64,000 nt of DNA from Aquatica leii (taxonomy: Eukaryota > Arthropoda > Insecta > Coleoptera > Lampyridae). A program made the position numbers and the translations under genes. The notes beneath the pieces were generated by a model. It was not told the DNA's origin and did not search any database. It worked only from the letters and a program-made list of their open reading frames with translations. This document shows positions 30,240 through 41,480 of this stretch, piece by piece; positions within the stretch are counted from its first letter, which is position 1, and every line of letters starts with the position of its first letter. The stretch spans positions 150,001 to 214,000 of the forward strand of contig CM069435.1 in NCBI GenBank assembly GCA_035610365.1. Direction: 5' to 3'.

Positions 30240-32010
30240 TTGAGAAATAGAGTACTCGACCTTGAAGTACTGATAACTGACATCACAAAAGAAGTTACTT
30301 TAGGAATGAACGTGATAAAGAAATATGGGTTTCATTTAGATAAGAAGAACGATGTCCTGAAGATTGACCGTGAAAAAATTTTTTATTTGTCAAAAAAGAC
30401 AGTCGTTCAAGTTTTATTGAGTGAATACTTGACTCTGCCTGCATGAACTCAAAGTGTAGTAATGGCACGCCTGGATAGAAATCTCCGAGAAGGTTACATT
30501 CGCGCGATTGAATTAATGGCGAGCTACTTAGTTAAAAAAGATTACTCGTTGGCAGAACTTTAGTACGAGTAAAAAACATGATGCCAGTAAAGATCTTAAA
30601 TGTCAACTCAGATCCAGTAACGTTGAAAAAAAAAGATCGTAGTAGGCTAATGCACGCCAGAATCCCAATTTGTGAGATGCGTAAATTTTAATAAAGATAC
30701 GTCGCCAAAGAAGTACATACAACATCTATTGGACATTCTTACCTCTAAATGCCAAAACCTCAGCCAAGACCAACTGGCTAAAGTTAAAGTGTTGATCCAA
30801 CAGTATCAAGACGTGTTCGGACTGGAAGGTAGTTCCAAAAGAAGATCTAACGTGATAAAACATAAAATTAATACCGGATACGCTCGGTCAATACGACAAC
30901 ACCCACGCTGATTTCCTTTGGCAAAAAGAAAAGTCAAAAAATAATTACGGATATGGAAAAAGAAGGTGTGATTGAGTCTTCAAATAGCCCATGGGCGTCC
31001 CCAGTAATACTCGTAAAAAAGAAAGATAGATCAACAAGGTTTTGCGTAGACTACAGACAGCTTAACAACGTGACCAAAAAGAAACACCTACTCTATACCG
31101 AAAATAGACGATACGTTAGACAATCTGTCAAGATACCAGTGATTTTTCACGTTGGATTTAAAAGGTGGTTACTGGCAGGTAGAATTAAGAATCGTGAAAA
31201 AAACAGCTTTTACGATTGGAACTGGTTTGTGGCAGTTCATTGTGATGCTCTTCGGCTTGTGTTACAGTCCTGCAACGTTTCAGAGTTTTAGACCATCTTA
31301 CGCGAACTATCTTAGAAGACGTGGTTGGTTTACCTAGACGACGTAATCGTGGTTCGAAGGTCGTTTAGAAAACACTTAAACGGAATAAAAGAAGTGTTCC
31401 AACGACTACGTGGGGCAAATCTAAAACTTAGCTCAAAGTCGTGTCACGCATTTAAGAAGAAAGTGCAATACTTTGGTCACGTCGTATCTAGAAATGGAGT
31501 AAAGGCTGACCCAGACAAAATCCGGGCAGTGCAAGCATAGCCAAAACCAATCAACAAACATCATGCCCAAAAATTTCCTTGGGCTGTGCACCTATTATAG
31601 ACGATTTGTACCCAGATTTTCCTAGTCAGGTCCTATTCATTTTGCCGATTTTATATTATCCAAGAGAAAATGGAAAGTTTGTTTATATACCGGCGCAAGT
31701 AATCTGGCCCTTTCACAAGTGTAAGGTGGACAAAAAAGTATTTTAGATAAGTTTTGTATAGCTCAGAAAAAAATTATTGCGTGACTAGGAGAGAGCTGTT
31801 AGCAGTCAAGTCCATAAAACACTTCTACAAATGTTTTATGGAAAAAAATTTTTACTAAGGACAAACCACGCCGCTTTAAAATGGCTATTGCAGTTCCGTA
31901 ACCCGGAAGGACAAATAGCAAGATGGATCGAAAGATTGCAAGAGAAGGAAGAGGAAGTAGACCCAACATACCAACCAAACTTGCTTGGTACAAGTTCGCC
32001 ACAAGAGAGA
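30240..32010 (+). pseudogene. Gypsy pol relic: protease, RT and RNase H
   Basis: Protease-like tail LGMNVIKKYGFHLD at about 30303. RT segments: [20 protein letters not shown] (30967 on), [23 protein letters not shown] (31155), [13 protein letters not shown] and the catalytic box VYLDDVIVV (31328), followed by VQYFGHVVSRNGVK. RNase H-like FLLRTNHAALKWLLQFRNPE lies at about 31848. At least six frame changes and stops separate these pieces, so no functional polyprotein remains. The order and the YLDD box identify the Ty3/Gypsy group. Confidence 0.85.
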
Positions 32011-32349
32011 TAAGTTAAGGACGAAATGTTGCAAGCAAATAGGATAGTCTTACAAGACTCTTACTTTGCCATCGCTGCTTGCAAAAAAATAAAACTTCAG
32101 CAGTGCAAGATCCCGTGTGGAACCAAGGACACGCGCTTGATTTTGACCAAACTAAAGTGTTAGCTAGAACTCCTTTCTAAATTCTCAGATTAATCCGTGA
32201 AGCTGTGAAAATAGAAAAAAAATCATGTAATATGAACCGAGAAGACGGTTTAAGGATCAGTAAATTTTGGCTATCAGTATTATATTCTTTAAGACAAAGA
32301 TCAACCTTCCTGGAAAGGACACAAACACTTACTCCAAGTAATAATAAAG

Positions 32350-32545
32350 TCAGTCAAGCGGTAACGGAAAGCTGTAAAGTCTTGCAAAACGTCTGTTTAT
32401 TTGAGTTCACAAACAACAATACAACAAAGACCAAGTTCTACTTGTTGTTTTGGCTCTCAAAGAAAGACTAGGTCCAAGTCTAAAAAATCTGGGTGTTTAA
32501 CTACGACGCGGTCTAAGTCGAAAGTCGCTTATAATCATTCTGGAG
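32350..32545 (+). repeat. Diverged copy of the 38.3-38.6 kb palindromic repeat
   Basis: The words GTCTTGCAAAACGTCTG, GAGTTCACAAAC and GTTTAACTACGACGCGGTCT recur in the same order at 38.48-38.58 kb. The CTTGC...AACGTC portion is a decayed hammerhead-like core (CUGANGA no longer intact). It lies where the Gypsy integrase would be expected. Confidence 0.6.
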
Positions 32546-32555
32546 AGATAACATG

Positions 32556-32872
32556 AATACATAAAAACGGTTCAAAGGAAGCATAGGTCAGTTTTTCAAA
32601 TTGAATCGAGAAAGTATTTTGTCGGTTTAAAATAAATAAGTGACTTACACGTATAAAGATAAATATATGTGCCAGTGCTAGAAAAACATAAATACGTAGC
32701 GTACGTGTTGTTAACCTAAACAAGCATCAGTTTTAGACAAAATTAAAAAGCGCGGACTAGTGATAGTAATATATAAATTAATGTAAGTGTTATTCTTAAA
32801 TATCGTTAGATTTAATTAGTAGTCGTGTCAATATTTAGTTTTAAATAAATTAGATTTAAAATTCGTTACAGT
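32556..32872 (+). repeat. 3' LTR of the Gypsy element
   Basis: Pairs with 29034-29360. Differences are scattered substitutions plus a ~15-bp deletion near its end, indicating an old insertion. Confidence 0.75.
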
Positions 32873-33064
32873 ATAGTGTTTAAACTATATTGTATATTGC
32901 AATCAACAAAAAAATATGTAGAAAGATTTATTAATTTTCAAAAGTCAACTTTATATTTGTTGTTAAACAAAAACAAAGAAAAACTTGGAAAAACAAAATT
33001 CACCGAAAACTAAGTTAGTATGCAAATATTTTTTATAGCAACTAGACTAGATGCAAAAAAAAAT

Positions 33065-33949
33065 TTTTTGTGCTGCCAACATCGCAAACGTCAATATTCG
33101 TTCGTTAGTGCAGTTAACATAATGGACGAAAATTGTTCTAGGGTGGTAAAATGAACTAGATATCCACATAAAACTAAGTGTTCAAAATCAATTATAATAT
33201 CAGAAACAGTATACGACAGGTGAAAATATCATTTAAAATTTTTTTAAATTCAGTTAAAATAGAAAAAAACAATGTTAAAGTTAATGTCAAATTTGACAGA
33301 TTTAGTAATAAATCTAGTACCAACATTATATTTGTAGTGATTGTTTTTATTTTTTCAAAAACGAATGCAACTTTACAAAAAGCAACACAAAAAATAATGT
33401 ACGTTAGTCTCGTCGAAAGTGTCATAACAACTCAATCGCATGCAACTCTCAACCGTGCGGTCTCGTATCGCATTGACGTTTATTTTGCTATGCCTTACTT
33501 TCGACCCTTGTTACGTAATAGTAGTAACGAACGTTAATGCGACGCGAGGCCGCACGGCCGAGCGTTGCCTGTGAGTGAGTTATGCTATGATTCTTTCGAC
33601 GAGAGTAATGTACATTATTTTTTGTGTTGTCTTTTATAAAATTACATTCTTTTTTGAAAAAATTTAAAAAAATCAACAGAAATATAATGTTGGTACTACA
33701 TTTATTACTAAATCTGTCAAATTTGACATTCACTTTAACATCGTTTTTCTTCAATTTTAACTTAATTTCAAGATTTTTTAAATGATTTTTCCACCTGTCG
33801 CATACTCGTTCTAATATATTAATTGACTTTGAACACTTACTTTTATGTGGATTCCTAGTTTTCATTTTGCCACCCTAAAGCTTTTTTCGTTCATTACGTA
33901 ACTACACTAACGAACGAATTTTGCCGTTTGCGATGTTGGCAGCACAAAA
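33065..33949. mobile_element. ~885-bp foldback element with arms of about 430 bp
   Basis: The left end TTTGTGCTGCCAACATCGCA is matched by the right end TGCGATGTTGGCAGCACAAA. Complementarity, with substitutions, extends to the centre near 33.5 kb, where a GC-rich CGCGAGGCCGCACGGCCG lies. No credible coding sequence; the open frames on both strands are by-products of the palindrome. Non-autonomous foldback/MITE. Confidence 0.85.
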
Positions 33950-34877
33950 TAGTAGTTTACGTAACAAGAGTCGAAAGTAAGAAATAGCATAACAAACGTT
34001 AATGCGACGCGAGGACGCACGACCGAGCGTTGCATGTGAGTGAGTTATGCTATGATTCTTTCGACGAGAGTAATGTACATTATTTTTTGTGTTGCCTTTT
34101 ATGAAATTACATTCTTATTTGAAAAAATAAAAAAAAAACAAACAGAAATATAATGTTGGTACTACATTTATTACTAAATCTGTCAAATTTGACATTAACT
34201 TTAACATCGTTTTTCTTCAATTTTAACTGAATTTCAAGATTTTTAAAATGGTTTTTTCACCTGTCGCATACTAGTTTTAATATAATAATTGACTTTATTC
34301 ACACTCAGTTAGTAACGTACAGTTTCCCAAACCTCTTAAAGGTTGGTAGGTGAGCGGTTTCCATGGTTAAAAAAAACGAGTATGTAATGAAACCTCGCGG
34401 TCAGTAATGTACACTTTCCGAACCTGTAATTCGTGTGTGTTATGTTTTAACTAATTTGATAAAATGACAATCATAAATTAAATACGTATATGTCAATTGT
34501 GAAGTGTGCCTACTAAGTTTTAATTTTTTACCGAAATAAACGATAATATTTTGGAAGTAGGTTTTCATTCATTTTTTATTAGTTTTATGTTATGTATTTT
34601 ATTTAATGGCTGATTGTGAATAAAATTGTATACAAACCTTGGCAAAAGTGTTCCATTTGTCTCGAGAACTAGTTCACCTCGAGGCTATGCCTCTCGGTAA
34701 ACTATAGTTCTCTCGACAGAAATGGAATATTTTCCGTCTCGGTATGTAATCTACTATTAAACACTTACGTTTATGTGGATTCCTAGTTTTCATTTTGCCA
34801 CCATAGAGCTTTTTTCGTTCATTACGTAACTACACTAACGAACGAATATTGACGTTTGCGACGTTGGCAGCACAAAA
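33950..34877. mobile_element. Half copy of the same foldback element, interrupted
   Basis: Repeats the right arm of 33.5-33.95 kb in the same orientation, ending again in GTTGGCAGCACAAA. An insertion of about 450 bp (34312-34760) splits it between matching GACTTTATTCACAC and AACACTTACGTTTATG segments. Confidence 0.8.
34312..34760. mobile_element. Unclassified ~450-bp insertion in the foldback copy
   Basis: Absent from the neighbouring copies at this point. It contains an imperfect hairpin at about 34650-34730 (TCTCGAGAACTAGTT against AACTATAGTTCTCTCGA). A possible 5-6-bp duplication (CACACT/AACACT) flanks it. No coding capacity. Confidence 0.55.
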
Positions 34878-36364
34878 ACAACTATTAAAATCCAAATTTG
34901 CATCAGTTACACAATTTATCACCCAGCAAGAAACATGTGAATTTCTAAAAATTAGAAATTGTTTTTAATTCTTTTAATTTTATTAACATGAATAATTAAT
35001 TGTTTTTATAGTTTAAAATCTTTAAGCACATTTTAATTCTTATTTTAAAAACGTTTGTTTACCACTTACTAAATGCAATTTTCAATGCTTTTATTTTTTG
35101 TTCAGCATTAACAAATTCTTTTTAAGCAATACATAGTTTTTAATTTATTTGCAAATAAGTTATACATAAATTAATAAACACACACTTTGTTAAAAGTCAA
35201 TAAGTTTAATTTTACAGATGTAGTACGTCATAAAGAAAATTTGAAAAGACCACCTCGCGAGTGCCTAAATCATATTTCGTTAATTCATCTTAAGGTATGA
35301 GATGTTACACTTGTCTATTTGTAGCTATCCACACCCTTTTCATTTTACTTAATTGAACGCCTAAAGCTAATTCATAATCAAAAATTAAAAAGACGAATTA
35401 AAACCAGAACAGGTGCTTCGATATCACGGTTAATAAATAATAACCGGGTTTAAATTATTTTACGATAAATATGCATTTGTACATATATTAAATAACTGTA
35501 ATTATTAAATAATGATTGTTAAGCAGCCGCAAGACAAACTATGTGGTTATTTAATATTCTATTTCGTTTGATCATTACGACTTTTTATAAACCGTCTGTT
35601 TCTTTCGGGCTTCTGGTTACTGTAGTTTTTTTATAACTTTTTGCACTAGCTTAATTTCTTGTGCTTAATTTTGCGAGCAGTATAAATACAAAATATTTTC
35701 ACAAACTTACTAAAAGCAAACACAAAATGTAATGTTTTATTACACATTAGTTTCGTAGACGTATTAAAACGAATACTTTTAACATGAATCGTTAGATTTT
35801 ATATTTCAAAAAATTTTATTAGTAAAAATTCTCGACAAACCTTCGCCTAAATAACACTAAGAAGACATAAATACAACCAATAAACATTTACTGTTATTTT
35901 ATTCGGATACATCACAAAACATTTATTGTCTTTAGCGATTCTAATAATCTATAAAAATACTTTTTTTAAGAAATAAATTCAATATTTATTGACCATATAA
36001 TATTACGACTATTTAGAAAATGCAAAAATAAAACGTATTTTGACACAAAAACCTTAATTCTGATTTCTTTTCTATGCTAGAATAACAATAAAAGTATATT
36101 TTTAAAAACATATTTAATCATAAACAACATGTACAATAAATAATTAGTGTAAATTAAAAACACATATAATTGACCTTAAATTTTATGTAGTTTTTAATAC
36201 CCGGTTTCAAACTTAGACAAAATTTTAAGTTTACTACTTAATAAGTTAAAAGGATTTATTTTTTGATCAATCTATAATATTTTGGGAATTTTATTTTTTA
36301 TCTTTTTGGTACAACTTACTCTTAAAAAAAAAACAATTAAAATAATAGTTTTAAGGTATTAAAC
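34878..36364. other. Gene-poor AT-rich interval
   Basis: No supported ORF, tandem array or inverted repeat seen over about 1.5 kb. Confidence 0.55.
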
Positions 36365-36814
36365 ATATAGAAAACTATAAATTAGTACGGAGGGTAAAAA
36401 AGTTGTCATTGGATTTAATGACAGCGAAAGTCAATGATCTATTGACAAGTGACGCTGTCAAAATCCCAACTATAGAATAGGTTAGGAACAATGTCAGTAC
36501 AATTGTGAAAAACAACATCAGAACTAGCGGACAGCTGTTTCGTTCTTTAGGAACTCGTCAGCGCTAGGATACACCGATGTGTTTCCACAACCATACCGAC
36601 AGACAACCGTACTCTTTTATGTCGTGTAGACATTACTAACATATTTAAAACGTTTTTAGAATGCCATCTTGTGGTAAAAATACCACATTGTTCCTAACCT
36701 ATTTTATAGTTGGGATTTTGACAGCGTCACTTGTCAATAGATCATTGACTTTCGCTGTCATTAAATCCAATGACAACTTTTCTACCCTCCGTACTAATTT
36801 ATAGTTTTCTATAT
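36365..36814. mobile_element. 450-bp MITE with ~125-bp terminal inverted repeats
   Basis: The left arm 36365-36493 (from ATATAGAAAACTATAAATTA) pairs with 36686-36814 almost base for base, including AATCCAATGACAAC and GACAGCGTCACTTGTCAATA. The centre has no ORF. The sequence just outside, 36820-36868, is an inverted copy of 36645-36690 (AAGATGGCATTCTAAAAACG), so a second event rearranged the right flank. Confidence 0.85.
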
Positions 36815-37655
36815 TATCCTATGTGGTATTTTTACCACAAGATGGCATTCTAAAAACGTTTTAAATATTAAACATATCATAATTTAAATATATTTTTAAA
36901 ATACGTAATACTAGATCTGTATAATTAACTTATTGATAATAATAACAACGATTTTTATAACTGACTGACCAATCTAAAATTTGCATTGTTTTAAACATAA
37001 AAATTGTATTTTGACATAGAGTATCACCTCACATTTTCAAAATAATATCTTTATCTGTTTTTACTAAGATTAAAAGATACGACGTTATGTTTTCCAGAGA
37101 AAAGTAGTGTTATAATAAATGAGGTGTTAGTTTTATAAGTCTTATAATGGCATACTTTAGAAGACTACTGACTAACTTAAAATACAATACATATATAATT
37201 ATTAAAAATCGTGCAAAAAATTATCCGAACAATTTTTGAGAAATAAGTTTGCAAGTGATTGAATTCAAAGAGGTTATAAAGAATATTTTTCTTTTAAAAT
37301 TAAAAATTAAAACAAAACATGGGTACCACATACGTATATGCAGTATTTTGTGTTATGTGAAATTAATTCAGTAGAACAAAAACGAGAATTCTTATAAAGG
37401 CTTTTCTTTTTTTTATCTAAAATCTTTTCTTAAAAGCCGATAATTAGGCGTGAACCAAAAATCAATTTACAGGCTGTTACATCTGAAAATTTTCAAAAAA
37501 GGAATAAACACATATAACATATTCATTCCATTTGTAACCAACCGTTGAAAAAAAATTGGTTGTAAGCTTCCAAGTTCTATGCATTCAAATTCTCTTAGAA
37601 ATTCAACAGACGAAAAACATATAAACGATATGTTTTGAAGGTGTCATTTTCAAAT

Positions 37656-37855
37656 GATTTGACGTAAATACTAACATTAGAAGGTCTTCCGGGTTTGGAC
37701 CGTGTCATAGTTGCAACCGAAGCTGCCAACATTTCGTGGGCGAAAACGTTGGCAGCTTCGGTTGCAACTATGACACGGTCCAAACCCGGAAGACATTCTA
37801 ATGTTAGTATAGATTCCGCCCGTGGAAGCCTTCGCTATTAGATTTGACGTAAATT
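37656..37855. repeat. Near-perfect palindrome (hairpin ~60-bp arms) between direct repeats
   Basis: The arms 37669-37730 and about 37748-37811 are reverse complements with at most one or two differences (CCGGGTTTGGACCGTGTCAT against ATGACACGGTCCAAACCCGG) around a ~17-bp loop. Flanking direct repeats GATTTGACGTAAAT lie at 37656-37669 and 37841-37854. A ~30-bp non-symmetric segment separates the right arm from the right direct repeat. Confidence 0.85.
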
Positions 37856-38293
37856 TTATTCAACAAACCACATCTCATTACTCAATTAGATCTCAATGAC
37901 TAGACACGGAATTTGAATTTAACCAAAAAAAAATATAAATTTTGAGATTTATATTAACCCTAGAACAATAGGGATGCGAAAATTTTACGCGTATGACACC
38001 AAGACTTGACTCCCCTTCCACTGTAGCCGGAGTATAGGCCCCGCAAATCATATATGCCACAACTACTTAGTTTGGCATAGGGCAGTAGTTAAATGCCTGC
38101 AGCTTTCCCTCATCACTTTTTCGAATTAAATTAATTCGCGGGGTCAATTAAGGTTAATCGCGGTTTCGCGTTTTAATCCGTAGTTTAATTAACTTTTACC
38201 CGTTTCAAATCGCGTTTTCGTTTTGATCGTCGGTTTAATTCGCGGTTTTGCATTTTAATTAGTGATGTAATTAACTCTTTCTCGTGTTTATGA

Positions 38294-38590
38294 TTTTAAG
38301 CGACTTTCTGCTTAGACCGCGTCGTAGTTAAACACGCAGACTTAGGCTTGGTCCTAGTCTCTTCTTGAGAGCCAAAACAAAAAGTAGAACTTAGCTTTGC
38401 CGTATTGTCGTTCGTGAACCCAAACAAACTGACGTTTCGCAATCTGATCAGTGGCATTTACCACTCTGAAGATGCAAGCTGCAATGTCTTGCGAAACGTC
38501 AGTTTGTTTGGGTTCACGAAGAGACTAGGACCAAGCCTAAGTCTGGGTGTTTAACTACGACGCGGTCTAAGCCAAAAGTCGCTTATAATA
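38294..38590. mobile_element. ~300-bp palindromic element carrying a hammerhead-like core
   Basis: Outer arms: AAGCGACTTTCTGCTTAGAC pairs imperfectly with the right end GTCTAAGCCAAAAGTCGCTT, and pairing continues through CAGACTTAGGCTTGGTCCTA. Inner arms GAACCCAAACAAACTGACGT and its complement lie around 38430 and 38500. A related but diverged piece lies at 32.35-32.55 kb. The inverted-repeat arrangement with a hammerhead-like core suggests a Penelope-type terminal structure. Confidence 0.65.
38466..38500 (+). ncRNA. Hammerhead-ribozyme-like motif (HHR-2)
   Basis: CTGAAGA, one unpaired T, a perfect 5-bp stem GCAAG/CTTGC with a 9-nt loop, GAAAC, then GTC. This is the best stem of the set. The one-nucleotide offset before stem II is shared with the other motifs here. 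Confidence 0.55.
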
Positions 38591-39032
38591 ATAAACATAA
38601 CAACCGTATACGCGGTTTCGCTGTTTAATCTTTGATCAACTTGCAATTTGTAGAATAATCTGTTTAATTAAATCATTTTAATTCGCGTTTTGATTTTAAT
38701 TAGCGTTTTAATTTTGTGGATTCTGGTTAATCAAATTTATCTAAAATTAATTTACGCAATTAAATTTATTTAGTTGAAATCGTAATTGATATCAATTACA
38801 ATTAAAAGTTATTGATCAACATACACTTTTTCACTTTACATTTTTTACTACATGTTAGTATACCTACCTACATATATAAAAAATAAATGTGTATAAATAA
38901 TTCTAAACTAAATTATACTACAATTTTACAGTTTATAATTAAATGTATACAATTCTAGTAATTAAAAATTAAAAGTCAACATTAAACTTTAAAAAAATGT
39001 TTACATACATAAATAAGTAAATATAAATAACA

Positions 39033-40240
39033 TTACTTAAATGCGTACGGTAGCGTGTCATATCCATATGTATCGTTAATTCGACGCCGCTTTGAATATT
39101 GTACACGATAAGTTTTTGTTTCTGGTTTTGATACATCGTAGGTAGAAGTTCTAGCAATACGCGGGTCTGTTTCTACATATACCTTCTGTGCGTTTTTTAA
39201 GACAGCATTTTTTTATTGTATCAAAATTTATAACATTTTTGAAATTTAAAGAGATACCCTTTACCTTACATACTGCCACGTAATTGTTTTTTAATGATGA
39301 AAATAACGCGTAATTTTTAATTCCTCCATTAACAAATTCAACAATTTTACTATTATTGCCGTACGACTTTACTTCGTCGGTCATGTCGCCTAAGAAATCA
39401 CCAACTGAAGGTGCCCATTGACCAGGTTTTTGCCTTAAAATGACAGAATCTGTGTCAAAGCACTCGTTCTCCAAACTGTTCTAAACAAATATATAAAACT
39501 AACCTAGCATTTGCGGTAGTATAAGCAGCCAATACGACATTTACTGCTTTAAGCGGGTTCATAGATTCCTCAGGTCGCAGCCAGTTTACGATAATCACAA
39601 AATCATCAATAGGTAATATAGATTACAAGTGTTTTGAAGGATCGGTCAATAGTTGGAAAAAATTATGTGGTTTTGAAATAATTTCGGTTTGAGTTAAGTT
39701 CTCACGCTGTTAAAATTTTCCCTAAAATGAATTTAAAAACAAATTACAATTCTTGTTTTACGTATTTAAGAAATGTACAACCGCTCTTAACGTTTTTATC
39801 GTATTGACACACTTTATATTCCCGCACCTGATGAATTTTTAAAACCACATAACCTAATTTAATGCTTTTACGGAGTTTGTCTGCAACATAAATTCCCGTA
39901 AACTTACGTTCATCCTGTGTATTAAAATAGCTACTCTGGCACATCGTTTTGCAACAGGTTCGACACAAGACAAACATAAGTTCATTATACATCTTTAGAG
40001 GTAAAATAGGACGGTATATAGTCTGGTGAAACTACCGTACATTAAATAATACTTTCTATAGTGGTTAAGTTAATATTGTTGCACTCGTCGCATATATAAA
40101 TTTTTGAATGTCCTATTAGGTACATTGCATACTTGTTTACATAAGGATATAATGAACCCACGTCTATATAACGAATGATTTCATCATCTTTCGCTTTATA
40201 ATATAACTTAATGGCATTTATTTTAATTAATTATTTCAAG
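39033..40240 (-). pseudogene. Relic of a second Polinton DNA polymerase B
   Basis: The C-terminal half of a Polinton polymerase in broken frames: near 40.1 kb NKYAMYLIGHSKI (after motif A), 39744-39992 (ELMFVLCRTCCKT, DERKFTGIYVADKLR), 39151-39474 (CFDTDSVILRQKPGQWAP, motif C, and VGDFLGDMTDE), and a C-terminus ending in YDTLPYAFK with TAA at 39033-39035. It matches the polymerase at 19.3-20.6 kb segment by segment but is clearly diverged, so it comes from another, older Polinton. No TIR or other Polinton gene was found near it. Confidence 0.85.
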
Positions 40241-40493
40241 CATATTATTATTGTTTAAGTATTCCGGTTCTGGCTCACTCGGGTAAGATCGGTAATAGAT
40301 CGTAAAATTTCGTTGCTATCGTTTTGTTTCGGGTATGCTCGAGTTGCATTAGTATTTGCTAAGTTGCGATAGATTGCATTGATGGTTAGAGAATCGTGAA
40401 ACGTCGTAGGAGTCGTTTTGTTTGGGGTCTACTCGTATATGGGTCAGTCGGGGAAGTTCGTAGTGATGGTGTGTGTGAGGATGCTATTATGTG

Positions 40494-40500
40494 TATAAAA
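40494..40500 (+). promoter_or_regulatory. TATA box candidate
   Basis: TATAAAA 75 bp upstream of the ATG at 40575, leaving room for a ~50-nt leader. The preceding 250 bp are less AT-rich than the surroundings. Confidence 0.45.
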
Positions 40501-40574
40501 AGGTAACATTTGTGGGGTTTTAATATTAGTTTTTTAATAACTTTAATTTTTTTTTATAAATTAAAAAAGAAAAA

Positions 40575-40796
40575 ATGGAAGCATTTTTTACAAACTTGAA
40601 CGAGACGTCTCATTTGGTCCCTTATGTGAGTGCAAGTAAGTGTTTTAGTAAAATAGATGGTAAATTTAGGGAGCAAGTAATTGTGAAATGTGGGTATCTT
40701 AAAGTACCTCTACCACAAAAATTTACCAACAAGTTTTTAATTGAGGACATAAACAAAATTAATAGAGCCGAGGAGCTATTGGTAAAACAACAATAA
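40575..40796 (+). CDS. Unrecognised 73-aa ORF with TATA and poly(A) signals
   Basis: MEAFFTNLNETSHLVPYVS, then SKCFSKIDGKF, a hydrophobic/basic middle (VKCGYLKVPLPQKF) and a charged end (NKINRAEELLVKQQ). The ATG sits in a favourable AAAAAATGG context, a TATAAAA lies 75 bp upstream, and AATAAA occurs at 40894 and 40906, about 100 bp after the stop. This compact layout suggests a transcription unit. I do not recognise the product. It follows the Polinton polymerase relic and could be an accessory gene of that old element, a piece of another element, or chance. Confidence 0.4.
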   Translation: MEAFFTNLNETSHLVPYVSASKCFSKIDGKFREQVIVKCGYLKVPLPQKFTNKFLIEDINKINRAEELLVKQQ

Positions 40797-41019
40797 TTTA
40801 TATACTAAAATTAAAATTATATTTGCAAGATTTAGAAAAATTATCAACTAAAATTAAAATGTATGAAATCACTAAAAGTTTAAAAAATGTAAAAATAAAA
40901 TGAACAATAAATGTATGAAATAATTATGGTTTTTTATTTTACAATTATAAGTGTTACCATACTTTAAGAATTGTATGTATATTATATAAATACAAAAGGA
41001 ATGGATTAATTAATGATAA

Positions 41020-41480
41020 AAATTAAACCTCCTATGATTTTTTTAACAGAATGGTGTTAAATCCTTCTAGGTAGAAGACGGCGACAATAAAACAAACATT
41101 ATTTACAACAAAAAATATTGTTATAATTATTGTTTGTTTTTTAAAGCATTTACATTTTAATGTTTTTTGTTATTTATTTATTTTACCAGTTGACTGTGGT
41201 TGGCGAATCATCGCTATGTGTTTTTAGTTTGTTGTAAGTTGTTTTTTAGATTTATTACATCATACTGTTTTTAGTTATCTAAAAATCCAAACAATTTTAT
41301 AATTAGTTTAAATACTAATAAAAATTACCTAGTTTATATGTTTATATTAAATTGTTTTTATTAAATACAGTGGCCTGAAGAATTGTACACTTTGTCCTCA
41401 AAACGTCGTCTAAAAAACACATGAAGTAATGTTTTACTGTCGCCTTCTCTTACCTAGAAGGATTTAAGATGATTCTGTTT
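41020..41480. mobile_element. Penelope-type terminal-repeat relic with inverted arms
   Basis: 41047-41093 and 41431-41477 are imperfect inverted repeats (TTAAATCCTTCTAGGTAGAA against CTTACCTAGAAGGATTTAAG). The start, ACCTCCTATGATTTTT, resembles ACCTCCTAAGAATATTG at 1.5 kb, and the interior shares ATACAGTGGCCTGA with that insertion on the opposite strand. Same family as 1480-1730. Confidence 0.6.
41375..41409 (+). ncRNA. Degenerate hammerhead-like motif (HHR-3)
   Basis: CTGAAGA, then a poor stem II, CAAAAC in place of GAAAC, then GTCG. Homologous by position to HHR-1 but with a changed core, so probably inactive. Confidence 0.4.

Larger units (their letters stand above)
29034..32872 (+). mobile_element. 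Decayed Ty3/Gypsy LTR retrotransposon
   Basis: Two similar ~320-bp direct repeats bound an internal region with broken protease, reverse transcriptase and RNase H sequences in Gypsy order. No integrase is found between the RNase H region and the 3' LTR, so that part has been lost, apparently replaced by repeat sequence from 32.35 kb. Confidence 0.8.
38130..38760. repeat. Degenerate TTAATTCGCGGTTT-type tandem array, interrupted
   Basis: Words such as TTAATTCGCG, GTTTCGCGTTTTAAT and TAGTTTAATTAACTTTT recur irregularly before (38130-38290) and after (38600-38760) the palindromic element, which seems to have inserted in the array. Confidence 0.65.

Noticed and set aside
33178-33865. 119- and 125-codon ORFs in the foldback element
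   Set aside because: They are mirror images of each other on opposite arms of a palindrome and have no known motif.
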